From positions 3,224,001 through 3,288,000 of the forward strand of contig CP141145.1 of NCBI GenBank assembly GCA_035235625.1: DNA of 64,000 bases. Direction: 5' to 3'. The position numbers were made by a program, and so were the translations under genes. Source of the DNA: Saururus chinensis. Taxonomy: Eukaryota > Streptophyta > Magnoliopsida > Piperales > Saururaceae. The notes beneath the pieces were generated by a model. That model searched no databases and was not told the DNA's origin. It saw nothing but the letters and a program-made list of their open reading frames with translations. Of this stretch, positions 37,080 to 50,187 are shown one piece after another; positions within the stretch are counted from its first letter, which is position 1, and each line of letters begins with the position of its first letter.

Positions 37080-38500
37080 GGAGATCATGTGACTGTCACG
37101 AGGTTAGTGTCAACTCATTTATGTGGAACCCAAAGGAAGTCAACTAACTAGCCCCTAACATTGCACATGTGGATAGCGAGAAAATGTTATGGCCTCTTTA
37201 AAGACTCAGTTGACATTACACCTAAGAGCATAGCAAGTTATATATCGAAGCATTGGGGCATAATTGCTAACTACAATAAATGCTGGTGTGCAGGTGATGC
37301 ATGAGAAGAATCGAAGTGTTGATTTAGTATCACGATATGTTAGTCTAGCGTGTTATCGTTTACACGCTCAAACTATAGTCGGAATATGCACTCACATGAC
37401 ATACATCAATATTGTGTTACCATTAACACGACCACTCATCGTGTATGGATTCCGATCACATGAAAACATAAATATCGTACGATTAGGAACATGATGTAAG
37501 CCGGTATCGTATAAAATTTACTAAATTGTATTCAGTCGTGTCGGTAATGCTCTTACTATTTTAATAGATGGTGACCCAGATGAATCCTTCCACTTACTTC
37601 CTGCTTGCAGGAGGCAGATAGAATATATAAATCCGGGAAGTGTAGTTGTGCCAGTGAGATCATGTGATATTCCCAGTCCTATGGGTGGGTGCGATTTCAA
37701 AAGAGTATTTTGAATGTTTGGCCCCGTTGCAAGAGCTGTCAGAACAACCCTAAGGCCGTTGCTAACGGTTGATGCAACTTTCTTGAAAGGAAAGTATCCA
37801 GGACAGCTGTTGATTGCAACTGCATTGGATAGGAACAATAATATGTTGTGCGTTGCATTTGCAGTGGTTGAGAATGAGTGCGAGAAAACATGGTGCTGGT
37901 TTCTTGAGTTGCTTAGAAATCATCCATTCTCTAATCCTCTAGCCGAGTTGGATACAATCATTTCTAATAGACAGAAGGGATTGACAAATGTTGTGAATAA
38001 GTTTTTCCCATCTACACACCATGGATATTGCATCCGTCACATGGCAACAAATATTCTAGACAAATTCAAGGACAACTACCTAAAGAATCAGCTCCATGTT
38101 GCAGCCGAAATGTTTAGATAAAATGTGTACGATGAAACAATGAACAACATTGAAGAACATAATCTGGAAGCATATGCTTGGCTAACTAAGATAGGTTCAA
38201 AGCACTGGGCCAATGTATCATTTGCCGGGAAAAGATATGGGACTCTAAGCTCAAATAGGTCCGAAAGTGCAAATGCAATGTTCAAGAAGGCTAGATCGAT
38301 GCCTATAACTCATTTGATTGAGTACACAAGGGAGCATACGATGACATTATTTGAAAAATATCGGACGGACTGTCAAAATATGATGGAAGAGTTAACTCCA
38401 TTTGCTTGAAAACACATTGAAAATAGACGAGAAGAAGCCACGAATGTGATTGCATTGCCCATGTCAATGTATGAATTCCAGGTTAGCTCACTATATCACT
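37080..38500 (+). pseudogene. Mutator-like (MULE) transposase remnant
   Basis: This is the remains of a Mutator-superfamily transposase (DDE, cut-and-paste). The main frame 37714-38118 carries LRPLLTVDATFLKGKYPG (first catalytic D), AFAVVENE followed by TWCWFLELL, and ISNRQKGL (second D). It also has HHGYCIRHMATNI with the CxxH pair. After a TAA stop at 38119 the frame continues (38125-38409) with GKRYGTLSSNRSESANAMFK and a terminal FEKYRT segment, as in plant MULE transposases. A part upstream (37080-37310) reads ITPKSIASYISKHWG, typical of the N-terminal region. It is separated from the core by about 230 bp of unrelated sequence. Other in-frame stops lie before 37714 and after 38406. The SWIM zinc finger and the terminal inverted repeats are not seen. 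Confidence 0.8.
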
Positions 38501-38578
38501 AGGCACATTACATTCGTACGGCGATGTACATAGCGTGTAATTGAGAACACGGGAAAGTCGTTTATCATGCGCTCATAC

Positions 38579-41402
38579 TATAACGACCCGTTTTCCAGTT
38601 ACGTTTAACCCGGGTGGGTTAAGGGTAATTTAGTCATTTGTGATTAGTGTTAGAGGGTTTCATTAGCTGAAACCCCCATATCCGGGTAGAGCTTGGAGTA
38701 ACGAGCGTGATGAATCAAAGAACGCACGAAACAGAGGCCGGGAGTGAAAGCTACGGCCTCGGGAAGCATGCTGCATGGGCGGGGCCCACTCAAAAAGAGT
38801 TGGATAACCTACCCATCTGTGGTCTTTTATTGAAGGGCTCATCAATACAAGTCCATCGGTACGTAGAACGCACGATTCTGACTTCGGGGTAAGAAGATAT
38901 CGCGCGTCGAAGTTTAGATATTTTTGGATTAAAATAATATGTAAAATATATTATTTTAATCATAAAGGACAGAATTGCTGGAGTCAGCCACGCTGCCCGA
39001 TGCGCGGCACTGTGCCGCATGGCGGGGGGGCCCACGGGCCCACGCAGTGACCCGCGCGACGTGCGGTCATCCGCGCATCGTCCCGTGCGTACGCGGGACA
39101 AGGCCCGCGTCGCTAGCCGGCTCCCGCGCGGCCACGCACTTCACGCATGAGGCTAGTGCATCGCACACTGTGCAGGTGCGCGATGCCAGGCGCACGCATC
39201 CCCGAGAGCATTTCGTATGCTCTCGGCTCCTCTATAAATACCGGACTCTGTTCTATTTTTCGGAGGAGTTTCTGGACTCCTTTGGAGTCCGTTTTCTTCG
39301 GTTCTTGAGGCGTTCCTAGTTAATTCGAGGGTGATCTACGCAATGGAGTGGTCCATTCCTCGAGTTGGCACTCCTATTAGGGAGGAATGACCCGGGGCAA
39401 GAGGAGGCTCTGTCTGCCGCTCTCCTACCCCGAGAGTGAGAGAGAGATGGCCCGGAGAGAGAGGAGGCTCCGTCCTCCGTTACCGGGCCAGATCAAGAGA
39501 AGTGGCCTGATGTTGGGCAGGCTCCGTTCTCCCCCGAAGGGCCATGACGTGTGAAGGACACCCCGAGTAGGGGAGGTTCTGTTTCCCGCCCACGGGTGCA
39601 GAAAACAAGGTTTCCAAAAAAAGAGAGAGTTGGTCGGGTTGTCTTTCGGTGGAGTTTTTGGACTCGTTTGGAGTTCATTTTCTTCCGTTCTTGAGGCGTT
39701 CCTAGCTAATTTGAGGGTGATCTACACAATGGCATGGTCCATTCCTCGAGTTGGCGCTCCTATAAGGGAGGAACAACCCGGGGTAAGAGGAGGCCCTGTC
39801 TACCGCTTTCCTGCCTCGAGAGTGAGAGAGAGATGGCCCAGAGAGAGAGGAGGCTCCGTCCTCCGTTACAGGGCCAGATCAAGAGAAGTGGCCTGATGTA
39901 GGGGAGGCTCCATTCTCCACCGAAAGGCCACAACGTGTGAACGACACCCTGAGTAGGGGAGGTTATGTCCGCCGCCCACGGGCGCAGAAAACGAGGTGTT
40001 TGGGAAAGGGGAGAGTTGGTCGGGTTGTCTTTCAGTGGAAGGGGAAGAACGTACGGGGGCTAGAGGAGGCTCTGTCCGCTGTCTCCAGATTTGAGGGGGA
40101 GGACGCCCAGAAACGAGCTTCCCGACTACTGCTACCTCATGAGACATTAGGGGAGTAAGGGTTTCTTACCTTCTATTTAATTATAGAATGACATGTGCTA
40201 GTCATGAGGTGTGTCGTCTCGCTCTAGGTTAGAGAGAGATGGGTTGTGCGTGTGTTATATTATGATAGGTGTTGCTTATATGCCATGTTGTGTGCCGTCT
40301 CGCTCTGGGTGAGAGAGAGAAGGGTTGTGTGTGTGTTTATATATTGTTATGCTATGCGTATATGCATGTTGAGTGTCGTCTCGCTCTGGGTGAGAGAGAG
40401 AAGGGTTGTGTGCGTGTTTATATATTGTTATGCTATGCTTATATGTATGTTGTGTGTCGTCTCGCTCTGGGCGAGAGAGAGACGGGTTGTGTGTGTGTTT
40501 ATATATTGTTATGCTATGCTTATATGCATGATGTGTGTCGTCTCCCTCTGGGTTAGAAAGAGACGGGTTGTTCATGTGTTTATATTATGGTATGCTATGC
40601 TTATATGCCATAATGTGTGCCGCTCGCTCTGGGTTAGAGAGAGATGGGTTGTACGTATGTTTATCTTATGATATGCTTTGCTTATATGCCATGATGTGTG
40701 TCGTCTCGCTTTGGGTTAGAGCGAGACGTGTTGTGTGTATGTTCAGTCTCGGCTCAGTGAAAGAGCGAGACCTATGATTGTGTTCCATCTCACTCTATGA
40801 TAGAGCAAGACGTGTGATACGTGTGGTCTCGGCTAAGTGATATAGCGAGACGTGTGATGTATGTGGTCTCGGCTCAGTGATGGAGCGAGACGTGTGAAGT
40901 GTGGTCTCGGCTTAGTGATGGAGTGAGACGTGTGATGTGTGGTCTTGCTCTAGGATAGAGTGAGGAATGTTGTGGTGGTCGTGTGGTGCTCAACTCTATG
41001 GTAGAGCGAGATGTGTGTTGCCGATGTTTTATCAGGCTTTTGTATAACTCCGATTAAATATTCGTAGATACATATTTTAGATGTATGTGTTTTTGGTATG
41101 CCGGTTGTATGTAGTAGCCAATAGGTAGAACTACGTCCGGATCCAATCGTATTGGAGTAACATCGTGGATGTTATCCGATATGTACGTAGGCAACCAACG
41201 GCAATGCAATATTGGCCTGGTCCGAATTAGTTATATAATTAGGCCAGTTCTTGCCTATGCGCAATGGAGCGCTAAAGTTCCGTAGCATGTAGAGGAACGA
41301 GAAGACTCTCGCACTCAGAGTGTGCTGCTCTTGGTTCTGGGATTGGTTTTTATCGTGTTTCGGACCCCCAGCCCGGGTCGGTTTGCGGGTCGGGGCGTCA
41401 CA
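38579..41402 (+). repeat. 5' LTR of the gag-less element
   Basis: This 2.8-kb LTR has a TATAAATA box at about 39232-39239 downstream of a GC-rich stretch with CGCGCG words (38990-39200). The leader contains a direct duplication of about 385 bp (39263-39648 and 39649 to about 40030). Next come about seven units of 84 bp (40195-40740, 'gtcgtctcgctctggg') and about six units of 40 bp (40745-41015, 'gtctcggctcagtgatgg'). Confidence 0.75.
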
Positions 41403-42332
41403 AATGGTATCGGAGCTTTCCTCTGTCTGCGAGAGAAAAATATTTTCAACAAATTCAGGTTTTTAAATGGGAATCAGATTTAATTCATACTCCGATGGTC
41501 ATTTTATATGTGTGTCATCGGTTTTAAGGAAAATTTCAATATGATTTAATGTTCGGATCTTTAAGGGTCGTGATGACCTAAAGTTTTATTTAGAATTTCC
41601 GTTTGATTTGAAGTTCTGTTTTGTGAGGATCAAGTCGATCTAAAGTTTCATTTCGACAAGTGTTGTATCGGAGTTGATATAAAACTCTAATTGTGATTTT
41701 TACATTTTCGCATGTGTCATTTGATTTAAGGTGAACTCCAATTTGATTTAACGTGCTGTTTTGTAAGGGTTGTTTCTGTTTAGAAAGTGTTGTGTCGGAG
41801 TTATATACTCTGATTGTGATTTTTATCGTTCTGTGATATCAGAATTAAAGAGAATTCCGATTGTGATTGTTCGTTCTTTTTGTGATATCGGAATTATGAA
41901 GAATTCCGATTGTGAACGATTTTTTTTATGCATATGTTGTATCGGATTCAAGGTGAATTCCGATTGTGAATGTTCTATCCTACGAGGAATTTATCGGATT
42001 TAATGCTAACTCCGATTTTATGGATTTTGATTTTAAATCAGAAATGATTTAAAATTTTTTTCTTGCATATGTTGCAAGGTATTTGAAGTGAACATCGATT
42101 TTATAAATTTTGATTTTGAGTCAGGAATTATTTGAAATTTCTATCTGAGTCAGTTTGATCGGGTTTTATACAAATTCCGATTTTGAATTAAATTCAATCG
42201 GAATATGTGTTATGAACATGTTATGCGATTTTCTAAAAATGTTTTACGTGACTTCAATTTCGAATGGTTCATATGTTGAACTTCGATTTTGAATGATCCG
42301 AAATTTAAGAACAGACTTCAAATCAGCTCGAA

Positions 42333-42905
42333 AGATGGTTAGACTACCTATGAGAAACCACCAAAACACCCACAGTAGGGGATGTGCAGTGGAATGCTCT
42401 AGGATTTGTTCTACCGATGAAGTTCAAAACATAGGTATTTCAAAAGATTCCCTTAAGGCGAATTTATCAAGAAAATTATGTTGATAAAAGGTAGAGCTCC
42501 TATGAGGAACCACCAAACGCTCGTGGTATGGGACACGCAGTGTTCGTGGATCGCTCTAAGGATAGTTCTGCCAGTGTTTCGAAATAAAATTTCAAAAATG
42601 TTCATACTTTGAAAATTCGCCTTAACTTAAGGCGAAGTTATTTTGAAAGCCAGTAGCATTCCCGAAGAGGGACTGCCTAACATTCGTGGTATGGGACACG
42701 CAATGTGGGTAGACCGCTCTACAGTTGAGTCTGCTGGTAGTTTATTCTAAAAAGTTAATTTCAAACCTTATGTGTTTTGAAAAACGATTTGAAATTATAA
42801 AAGCGTCTCAATGGCCAGTAGAATTACTAAGCGGAAACCATCAAACGCCCGTGTTATGGGACATGCGGCGTAGATGAGTATCCCTTAAGTAAATCCGCAC
42901 GTATA
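42333..42905 (+). repeat. Tandem hairpin array, four units, about 160-bp period
   Basis: Cores lie at about 42333-42418, 42490-42577, 42648-42738 and 42822-42905. Each carries the conserved phrase 'accaccaaacg..cgtggtatgggacacgcagtg' in whole or diverged form. Closing arms are GGTTAGA/TCTACC, GGTAGA/TCTGCC, CCAGTAG/CTGCTGG and CCAGTAG with a lost partner. The inner ACCAC/GTGGT words can also pair. It is the counterpart of 20330-21420 in the minus-strand relative. Confidence 0.75.
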
Positions 42906-43317
42906 TTGAGACAAAGTTTTAATTTCAAGTCTATTTTGTCTTGGTATGTGTCTTTGAGTTGGGATGTGAACGTAGAATGGTTGTTTTAAGCGGGATTGAA
43001 TCTTGAAGGTTGGTTGTTATGACGATGTTTTGATCGAGCCAGATTTATGGCTCTATTGTCAGAAAGAAAATTATGTTTTCTGAAAAACGATTTGGTGCAC
43101 ACGATGGTACGTGAGTGTTGATGTGTTTTGATTTCGTATGAGCCACTTAATATTTTGGTTTCATACAGTGATGTGATTTGACTTCGTATGAGCCACTGAA
43201 CATTTTGGTTTTCGTACAGTGATTTAATTTGAACTGTTTTAGCATGGATGTTGCTATGTTTGAACAATGTGATGATTATTTTATGGGCTTTCGAACATGG
43301 AATAATCATAGAGTGAT

Positions 43318-43965
43318 GATGCCTGCCGAGAAAAATAATCGGCAAGTGGCGCGCACAGGGTAGAGCATCGTGGGAAAGCTCTGTCCCTAAGTGGCCCTCG
43401 TTTGCCCCATGAGCACCGAGGGTAGGCCGTTGGGTATCGCGGCTTGTGTTGGGATGTGATATGTTGTACGTACCACTTGGTGTAGTGGACGTATATGTGG
43501 ATGCCCGCTGAGAAAAATAATCGGCAAGTAGCGCGCACAAGGTAGAGCATCGTGGGAAAGCTCTGTCCCTAAGTGGCCCTCGTTTGCCCCATGAGTACCG
43601 AGGGTAGGCCGTAGGGTATCGCGGCGTGTAGATGCCCGCTGAGAAAAATAATCAGCAAGTGGCACGCATAGGGTAGAGCATCGTGGGAAAGCTCTGTCCC
43701 TAAGTGGCCCTTGTTTGTCCCATGAGTGCCGAGGGTAGGCCGTTGGGTATCGTGGCTTATGATTGATTGTACGTACATGTGATGATTATTTCATGGGCTT
43801 TTGAACATGAAATAATCATAGAGTGATGATGCCCGCCGAGAAAAATAAATCGGCAAGTGGGGTGCATAGGGTAGAGCATCGTGGGAAAGCTCTGTCCCTA
43901 AGTGGCCCTCATTTTCCCCATGAGCTCCAAGGGTAGGCCGTTGGGTGTCGCTTCTTGTGGTTTTA
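43318..43965 (+). repeat. Tandem array with GCCGA...TCGGC hairpin and 'gtagagcatcgtggg' core
   Basis: Four units start near 43318, 43500, 43628 and 43828. Each opens with GCCGA, a GAAAAATAA loop and TCGGC, followed by 'ggtagagcatcgtggg', 'aagtggccct' and 'gagggtaggccg'. Unit lengths vary from 128 to 200 bp. A fifth partial unit sits in the rearranged 3' LTR at 45040-45125. Directly after the array, 43966-44235 holds about nine 25-bp units of 'cttgtggttttggctcggg'. Confidence 0.8.
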
Positions 43966-44619
43966 ACTGGAGCGCGAGTTTGTGGTTTTGGCTCGGGTGT
44001 GAGCTTGTGGTTTTAGCTCGGGTGCGAGCTTGTGGTTTTAACTCAAGTGCGAGTTTGTGGTTTTGGCTCGGGTGCGAGCTTGTGGATTTTATGAGTTTTA
44101 GCTTGGATGCGAGCTTGTGGTTTTGGCTCGGGTGCGAGTCTGTGGATTTTACGAGTTTTGATTCGGGGGTGATCTTGTGGTTTTGGCTCGGGTGCGAGCT
44201 TGTGGATTTTTACGAGTTTTGACTCAAGTGTGAGTTTGTGGAATTGACGTGTTTTGACTCTGCGTATTGATTTATCTGATTTTGATGTAAAAATCAGATT
44301 GTGATTCAAGTGTTTTATCCGGTCACGTGTCATTGGATTCTGATTATGATTACTTAATTCGATCGTAATTATCGCATTTGGTTTTCTCCTATCCGAGTAT
44401 GAAGTCTCGGATCGTGTTTATGTTAGTGTTACCCAATCGGGTTATGCTTTTGAAAGTGTTATCCGAGTGGTTCTCGGATTGTGTTTCTCAAGATTTTTTT
44501 CGATATTTAAATTATCGGAATGTTGTTTGTGTTTGCTATCCGATTAAGATCGGATTGTGTGGTGAGGTGAGATTTCTTGGGGCGAATTGTGAGGACGTAA
44601 TTCATTTAAGGGGGAAGAA

Positions 44620-45796
<1,177 letters not shown>

Positions 45797-45852
45797 AGTA
45801 TACACAAAAGCACATACATACATAAATCTGCCGAACAAATGAGTTGAAGCAT

Positions 45853-46446
45853 TAAAGCTTATACATAGACCTAGAAAATTTACATCTGAAAACAAGTGAC
45901 TGCTCATACTTTGATGTTTCTAGCGCCTGGATACAAGGAAAAGATATATAAATAAGTAGAAGATGAAAATCAGATTCTACAATAGCAGGAGTATATGCAC
46001 AAAAATTTTGTAACTCATTAATAAGGGATTGCATTGTGCACCTTCTTCTTGGACAATGTGCCTAGAGTAATCATCTCCTTCGGTTGAACATAATTCTTTC
46101 CACGATAAAACACAATTGTATCATTTCCAATTATCTGAATTGGAATTCCACCACTCAATCTTGCAATTTCTTTGGCATATTCAGGCACTTGACCACGTTC
46201 GCAGGCTTTGTTGCAGACAACCTTCACAGTTTCATGCTTTTTCCAATGCATGTGCATATTCTGGATAACACCACCGAAGATCCCTCACCTACCAATTGGT
46301 GCATAAGTAGAATGTTTCTGAGACATCTTTTTGAGATAGAATCGCTCTTCACCTGTCAGATTTTCTCGTTCAACAGATGCACCTTGACTCCGAGGAACTT
46401 CATACTTCTTAAGTTTCTCAACTAATAAGTCCTCCTTAATTTTACC
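45853..46446 (-). pseudogene. CRM-domain protein gene remnant, right copy
   Basis: Exons 46042-46446 and from 45926 downwards match the left copy with the same splice sites. The first exon reads IKEDLLVEKLKKYEVPRSQG, without the early stop of the left copy, then the shared in-frame TGA after APIGR. HWKKHETVKVVCNKACERGQ, GIPIQIIGNDTIVFYRGKNY and ALETSKYEQSL follow. The CRM fold's GxxG-like region (GRRG in relatives) is where the TGA falls. Like the left copy, it lacks the upstream exons. Confidence 0.8.
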
Positions 46447-46706
46447 CTGAAACAAGAACGATGAAAGAAGAAATTCAGATGAACATAGCTTGTCCGCGTA
46501 TATATATTACCTCTGTGATGGCCGCCATTTATATAAATATAATAATAATATAATGATAATTATCCAACACGTGCCATAATCACACATGTGACCGAACGTG
46601 ATAGCCATCGGTACTAACCATGCACACATATCATCAATATGATGATAATAAAATACCATGCAGTCGTTGCGCAGCTAAAACATATTACATAACATAATTT
46701 ACTTAA

Positions 46707-49700
46707 CACTACAACAAAATTAGGTATTAGCGACGCTTTTATTAACGACATATTTAAAAGTGTCGCTAAAAACTATCATTTGTGACACTTTGTAAAGCGT
46801 CGCTAATACCGACGCTTTCCTCAAAGCATCGCTGATAATATATTTGTAGTGACGCTTTACATAAAGCGTCGCTACAAATTTATTATTAGCGACACTTTTA
46901 GTAAAGCGTCGTTACAAGTCAGCTTTATTAGTGATGCTTTATAGGAAGCGGTACTACAAGTATATTATTTGCGACGCTTTTAGTAAAGCGTCACTAAAAG
47001 TCAGATTATTAGCGACGTTGTACATAAAGCGTCGCTAATAAATCTGACTTGTAGTGATGCTTCCAGAAAACGTCACTACAAGTTGACTTATTCGTGATGC
47101 TTAGTAAAGCGTCGCTACAAGTTAGTTTTGTAGTGACGCTTTATCAAAGCATCACTATATGTTACATTTTAAATTTTTTAAAATTTTTAAAAAATAACTA
47201 TTAGTGACAGTTTTATGAAGCGTCGCTACAAAAGATACATTTAGTGACGCTTTATGGAAAGCGTCACTACTTAATGATACTTGTAGTAACTTTTTTAAAT
47301 AGCGTCGCAAGCCAACTTGTAGTGACGCTTTGCAAATCTGTCACTAATAGTTATTTTCTTTATATATTTACTGAAACATTTAATTTTGACGCATAATTAT
47401 CAATTTTGTGGTCCATATTGTTATCGCCTTCTATGGATCGTATTTTCCCAAACTCTAGTTACAACATAAAATTTTAAGCATTTTTTGTTAAGGAAATAGG
47501 TTAAAATGGGAAGTGTTATAACATGATTAAAGAAATATTTTTTTGGAATTGGGCCCAGACAATTAGCTTAATATCTCGACTTATGTTAGAGGAAGATCAT
47601 GGTATAATTCCTCCTTATAAATAAAATAATATATATTATAGAATACTTAATTTAATATATTAAAAATAATTTCTTATATATATTTAATATATAATAAAAT
47701 AAAAAAATTTAATGTGTAAAATATAACTCTAATGTTAAATTAAATTAACATAAATATAAAAAGTATTACTAATATTGTAATGAAGGCATACGACTTATTT
47801 GCACATTTGGAACTAGTTTTATTAATTTATCGATGATAATTTGGCTAACAGACGTATATGTTATAACATGTAAGTAAATGCTAACTAGTTTTTTTACATT
47901 TGTGCTAAGACATTTGACTTAATCTCTCCACTTATGTTAGAAGAATATTGTGTATGTTGTTCCTACTTACAAATTAAGAAATATAAATTATGAAATACTT
48001 AATCAATTAAATATGTAATATAATTGAATTATTCTTTAATTTAATAATTTATATAATAAATTTGAATAATATAAATTATGAAATAAATATATTAATAAAA
48101 TTCTTAAATAATTATTTATCATATTATGTAATAAATTTGTAAAATATAACTATTAATTAGTACTATTAAATTATATAAATATAAATATTTTTTAATATTA
48201 ATTAGAGAGAGGGAAGAGGGAGAAAAGAGAGAGAGTGAGGAGAGAGAGAAGAGAGAGAAGAGAGAGAGAGTGAGGTGAGAGAGAGAGTAAGGAGAGAGAG
48301 AAGAGGAGAGAGAGAGAAGATAAGAGAAGAGAAGAGTGAGAAGAGAAGGGAGAGAGAGAGGAGAAAGAGAGGAGAGAGAAAAGAGAGAGAAGAGAGAGAG
48401 TAAGGGATGGAGGGAGAGAGAGAATGAGATAAGAGAGAGAAAGTACAGAGGGAGAGGAATTTAATTTAAATTTTTTAATATTTTTTTATTAAATATTATA
48501 TTTTAAAAATCATATTAAATTTTTTTATTAAATATTGTATTTTTAATATTAATTAGAGAGAGGGAAGAGGGAGAGGAGAGAGAGGAGGAATTTTTTATAA
48601 TTAAATTTAAACTATTAACGACGCTCATCTAGGAGCATCACTAATAACGTAAACTAATTGCGACAGTTAAGTATATTATAATTGGCAGCCATATTGTTGT
48701 ACCATTTATTTCACAAAATTCCTTACTTTTATGTTTTGTTTTGTCCTTAAAAACTTCTTTGATCCATCAATAGGATTTGTTTATACAGGTCAAGGCAAGA
48801 TTAGGAGGGCGGATCCGCCTAATAATTTCTGGAGGTGCTGCTTTAAGCACTGAGATAGAGGAGTTTTTGAGGGTTACGAGCTGCGGTTTTGTTGTTCAAG
48901 GCTATGGTTAAGTGGAACAAAATTGCTTGAAGTTTGATAATTGCAATGTTAATGAATATATGTAGGAAATCATACTTTTTGTAGTAACCTATTTCATCTT
49001 ATATTGCTTGAATAAACAGGGTTGACAGAGACTTGTGGATCGGTATCATGTTGTTATCCTGATGACATGGAATTGATTAGAGCAGTTGGTACCCCTTCAG
49101 TGTTCACTGAGATTCGTCTTGAGGAGGTCCCGGAGCTTAGCTACGGCTCACTTGCTATTCAATCTCGTGGTGAGATATGTATTAGGGGGAAAACTCTTAT
49201 GTGGCTACCACAAATCCTAGAATTGACCAAAGAAAGTGATGAAAGATAGATGGTTTTACACTTGCTATTCCATCTCGTGATGGGATATGTATCACAGTCC
49301 TACACATTGAGGAACGTATTGATGTATACATGCTTCATAGAGGAGGCAGTGAAGATTTTGATATTGAGCTAACATAGTTAATCTTTAAAGAATTCAAATT
49401 TTATTGTAAGAAGAGATTTTAAATTGTAATTGAAATATGATTGTATTGATATAATAAGCAAATATATATGCAATTTTCATTTCTATTTAGCATACCATTT
49501 TATTTTTTTTGAATTTTTTGTTCATTAGCAACGCTTTGTAAGCGTCACTAATAATCGTTTTAGCGACGCTTACAAAACGTCTCTAGTAGTTGATGTTAAA
49601 TAGCGACGCTTACAATGCGTCCCTAATACAATTATAAGCAACGCTTTGCATGAGCGTCGCTAATATATATCTTAATGAAAAAAGTCGCTAATGTATGTAT

Positions 49701-50102
49701 TATTAGCGACGATAACTAAACGGTTGCTAATACTTATTAATTTGCGACAGTACAAAACCGTCACTAATACTTATTAATTTGCGACAGTACAAAACCGTCA
49801 CTAATACTTATTTTTAGTGACGCAAACAAAACAATCGCTAGTGTTTATTATTAGCGACAGGATTAAAACCGTCGCAAATAATAAGTATTATTAGCGACTA
49901 TTTATTAGCGACGGTTATAAACTGTCGCTAAAGGTATGATTAGCGACGCTTTCATTTTTATGTCGCAACTTACTATTAGCGACCCGATTATTTGCGACGC
50001 TTATGGCGACACTCTGCAAACATCGCAAATACCCTTTAGCAATGCTTGTTAGAGTATTAGCGACGCTTAAAAGCATCGCTAATACTCTCATTTGTTGTAG
50101 TG
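46707..50102. mobile_element. Complete non-autonomous CACTA (En/Spm) transposon with captured gene
   Basis: The termini are inverted CACTACAACAAA (12 of 12 matching). They are flanked by the 3-bp target duplication TAA (46704-46706 and 50103-50105), the hallmark of the CACTA superfamily. The left-hand segmental copy shows the single uninterrupted TAA at about 4044. Both ends carry dense subterminal repeats (46735-47350 and 49520-50095) of the TAGCGACGCTTT type in direct and inverted order, the kind of site bound by TNPA-like proteins. The interior has GA-rich tracts (48205-48460 and 48555-48590), an AT-rich duplicated stretch (47460-47990) and a gene capture at 48665-49380. No transposase was seen, so it would need a helper element. 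Confidence 0.93.
48789..49249 (+). pseudogene. Captured long-chain acyl-CoA synthetase (LACS) gene fragment
   Basis: The source gene activates long-chain fatty acids to acyl-CoA (AMP-forming family). Exon 48789-48906 reads VKARLGGRIRLIISGGAALS, then EIEEFLRVTSCGFVVQGYG. After a 113-bp GT-AG intron (phase 1), the exon from 49020 reads GLTETCGS, then PDDMELIRAVGTPS, EVPELSYGSLA and RGEICIRGKTL. Together these give the conserved YGLTETCG adenylate-binding region and the RGEIC block of plant LACS proteins. After RGKTL the match decays and the frame ends at 49249. Part of the second exon is repeated in degraded form at 49257-49300. The intron end before 48789 (ttatacag) was also captured. It is a fragment of about 100 residues without the N-terminal and C-terminal domains, so no enzyme activity is expected. 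Confidence 0.9.
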
Positions 50103-50187
50103 TAAATTCAATGGAACACAATTTAATTTACATATCCCGGAGACTAGAGTATTTAGAGTCGAAAATATTTTCTTATTCCTAGTAAGA

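Noticed and set aside
40246-40671. 141-residue repetitive open frame (LWVRERRVV repeats)
   Set aside because: It follows the 84-bp tandem unit, whose length is a multiple of three, so the frame stays open by repetition. It lies in an LTR leader.
41405-41416. tRNA gene at the TGGTATCGGAGC site
   Set aside because: Only the 12-base complement of a tRNA 3' end is present, next to an LTR end; it is a primer-binding site and not a tRNA gene.
42986-43778. Long minus-strand frames (up to 184 residues)
   Set aside because: They run antisense through tandem units of a coding-free retroelement and have no domain.
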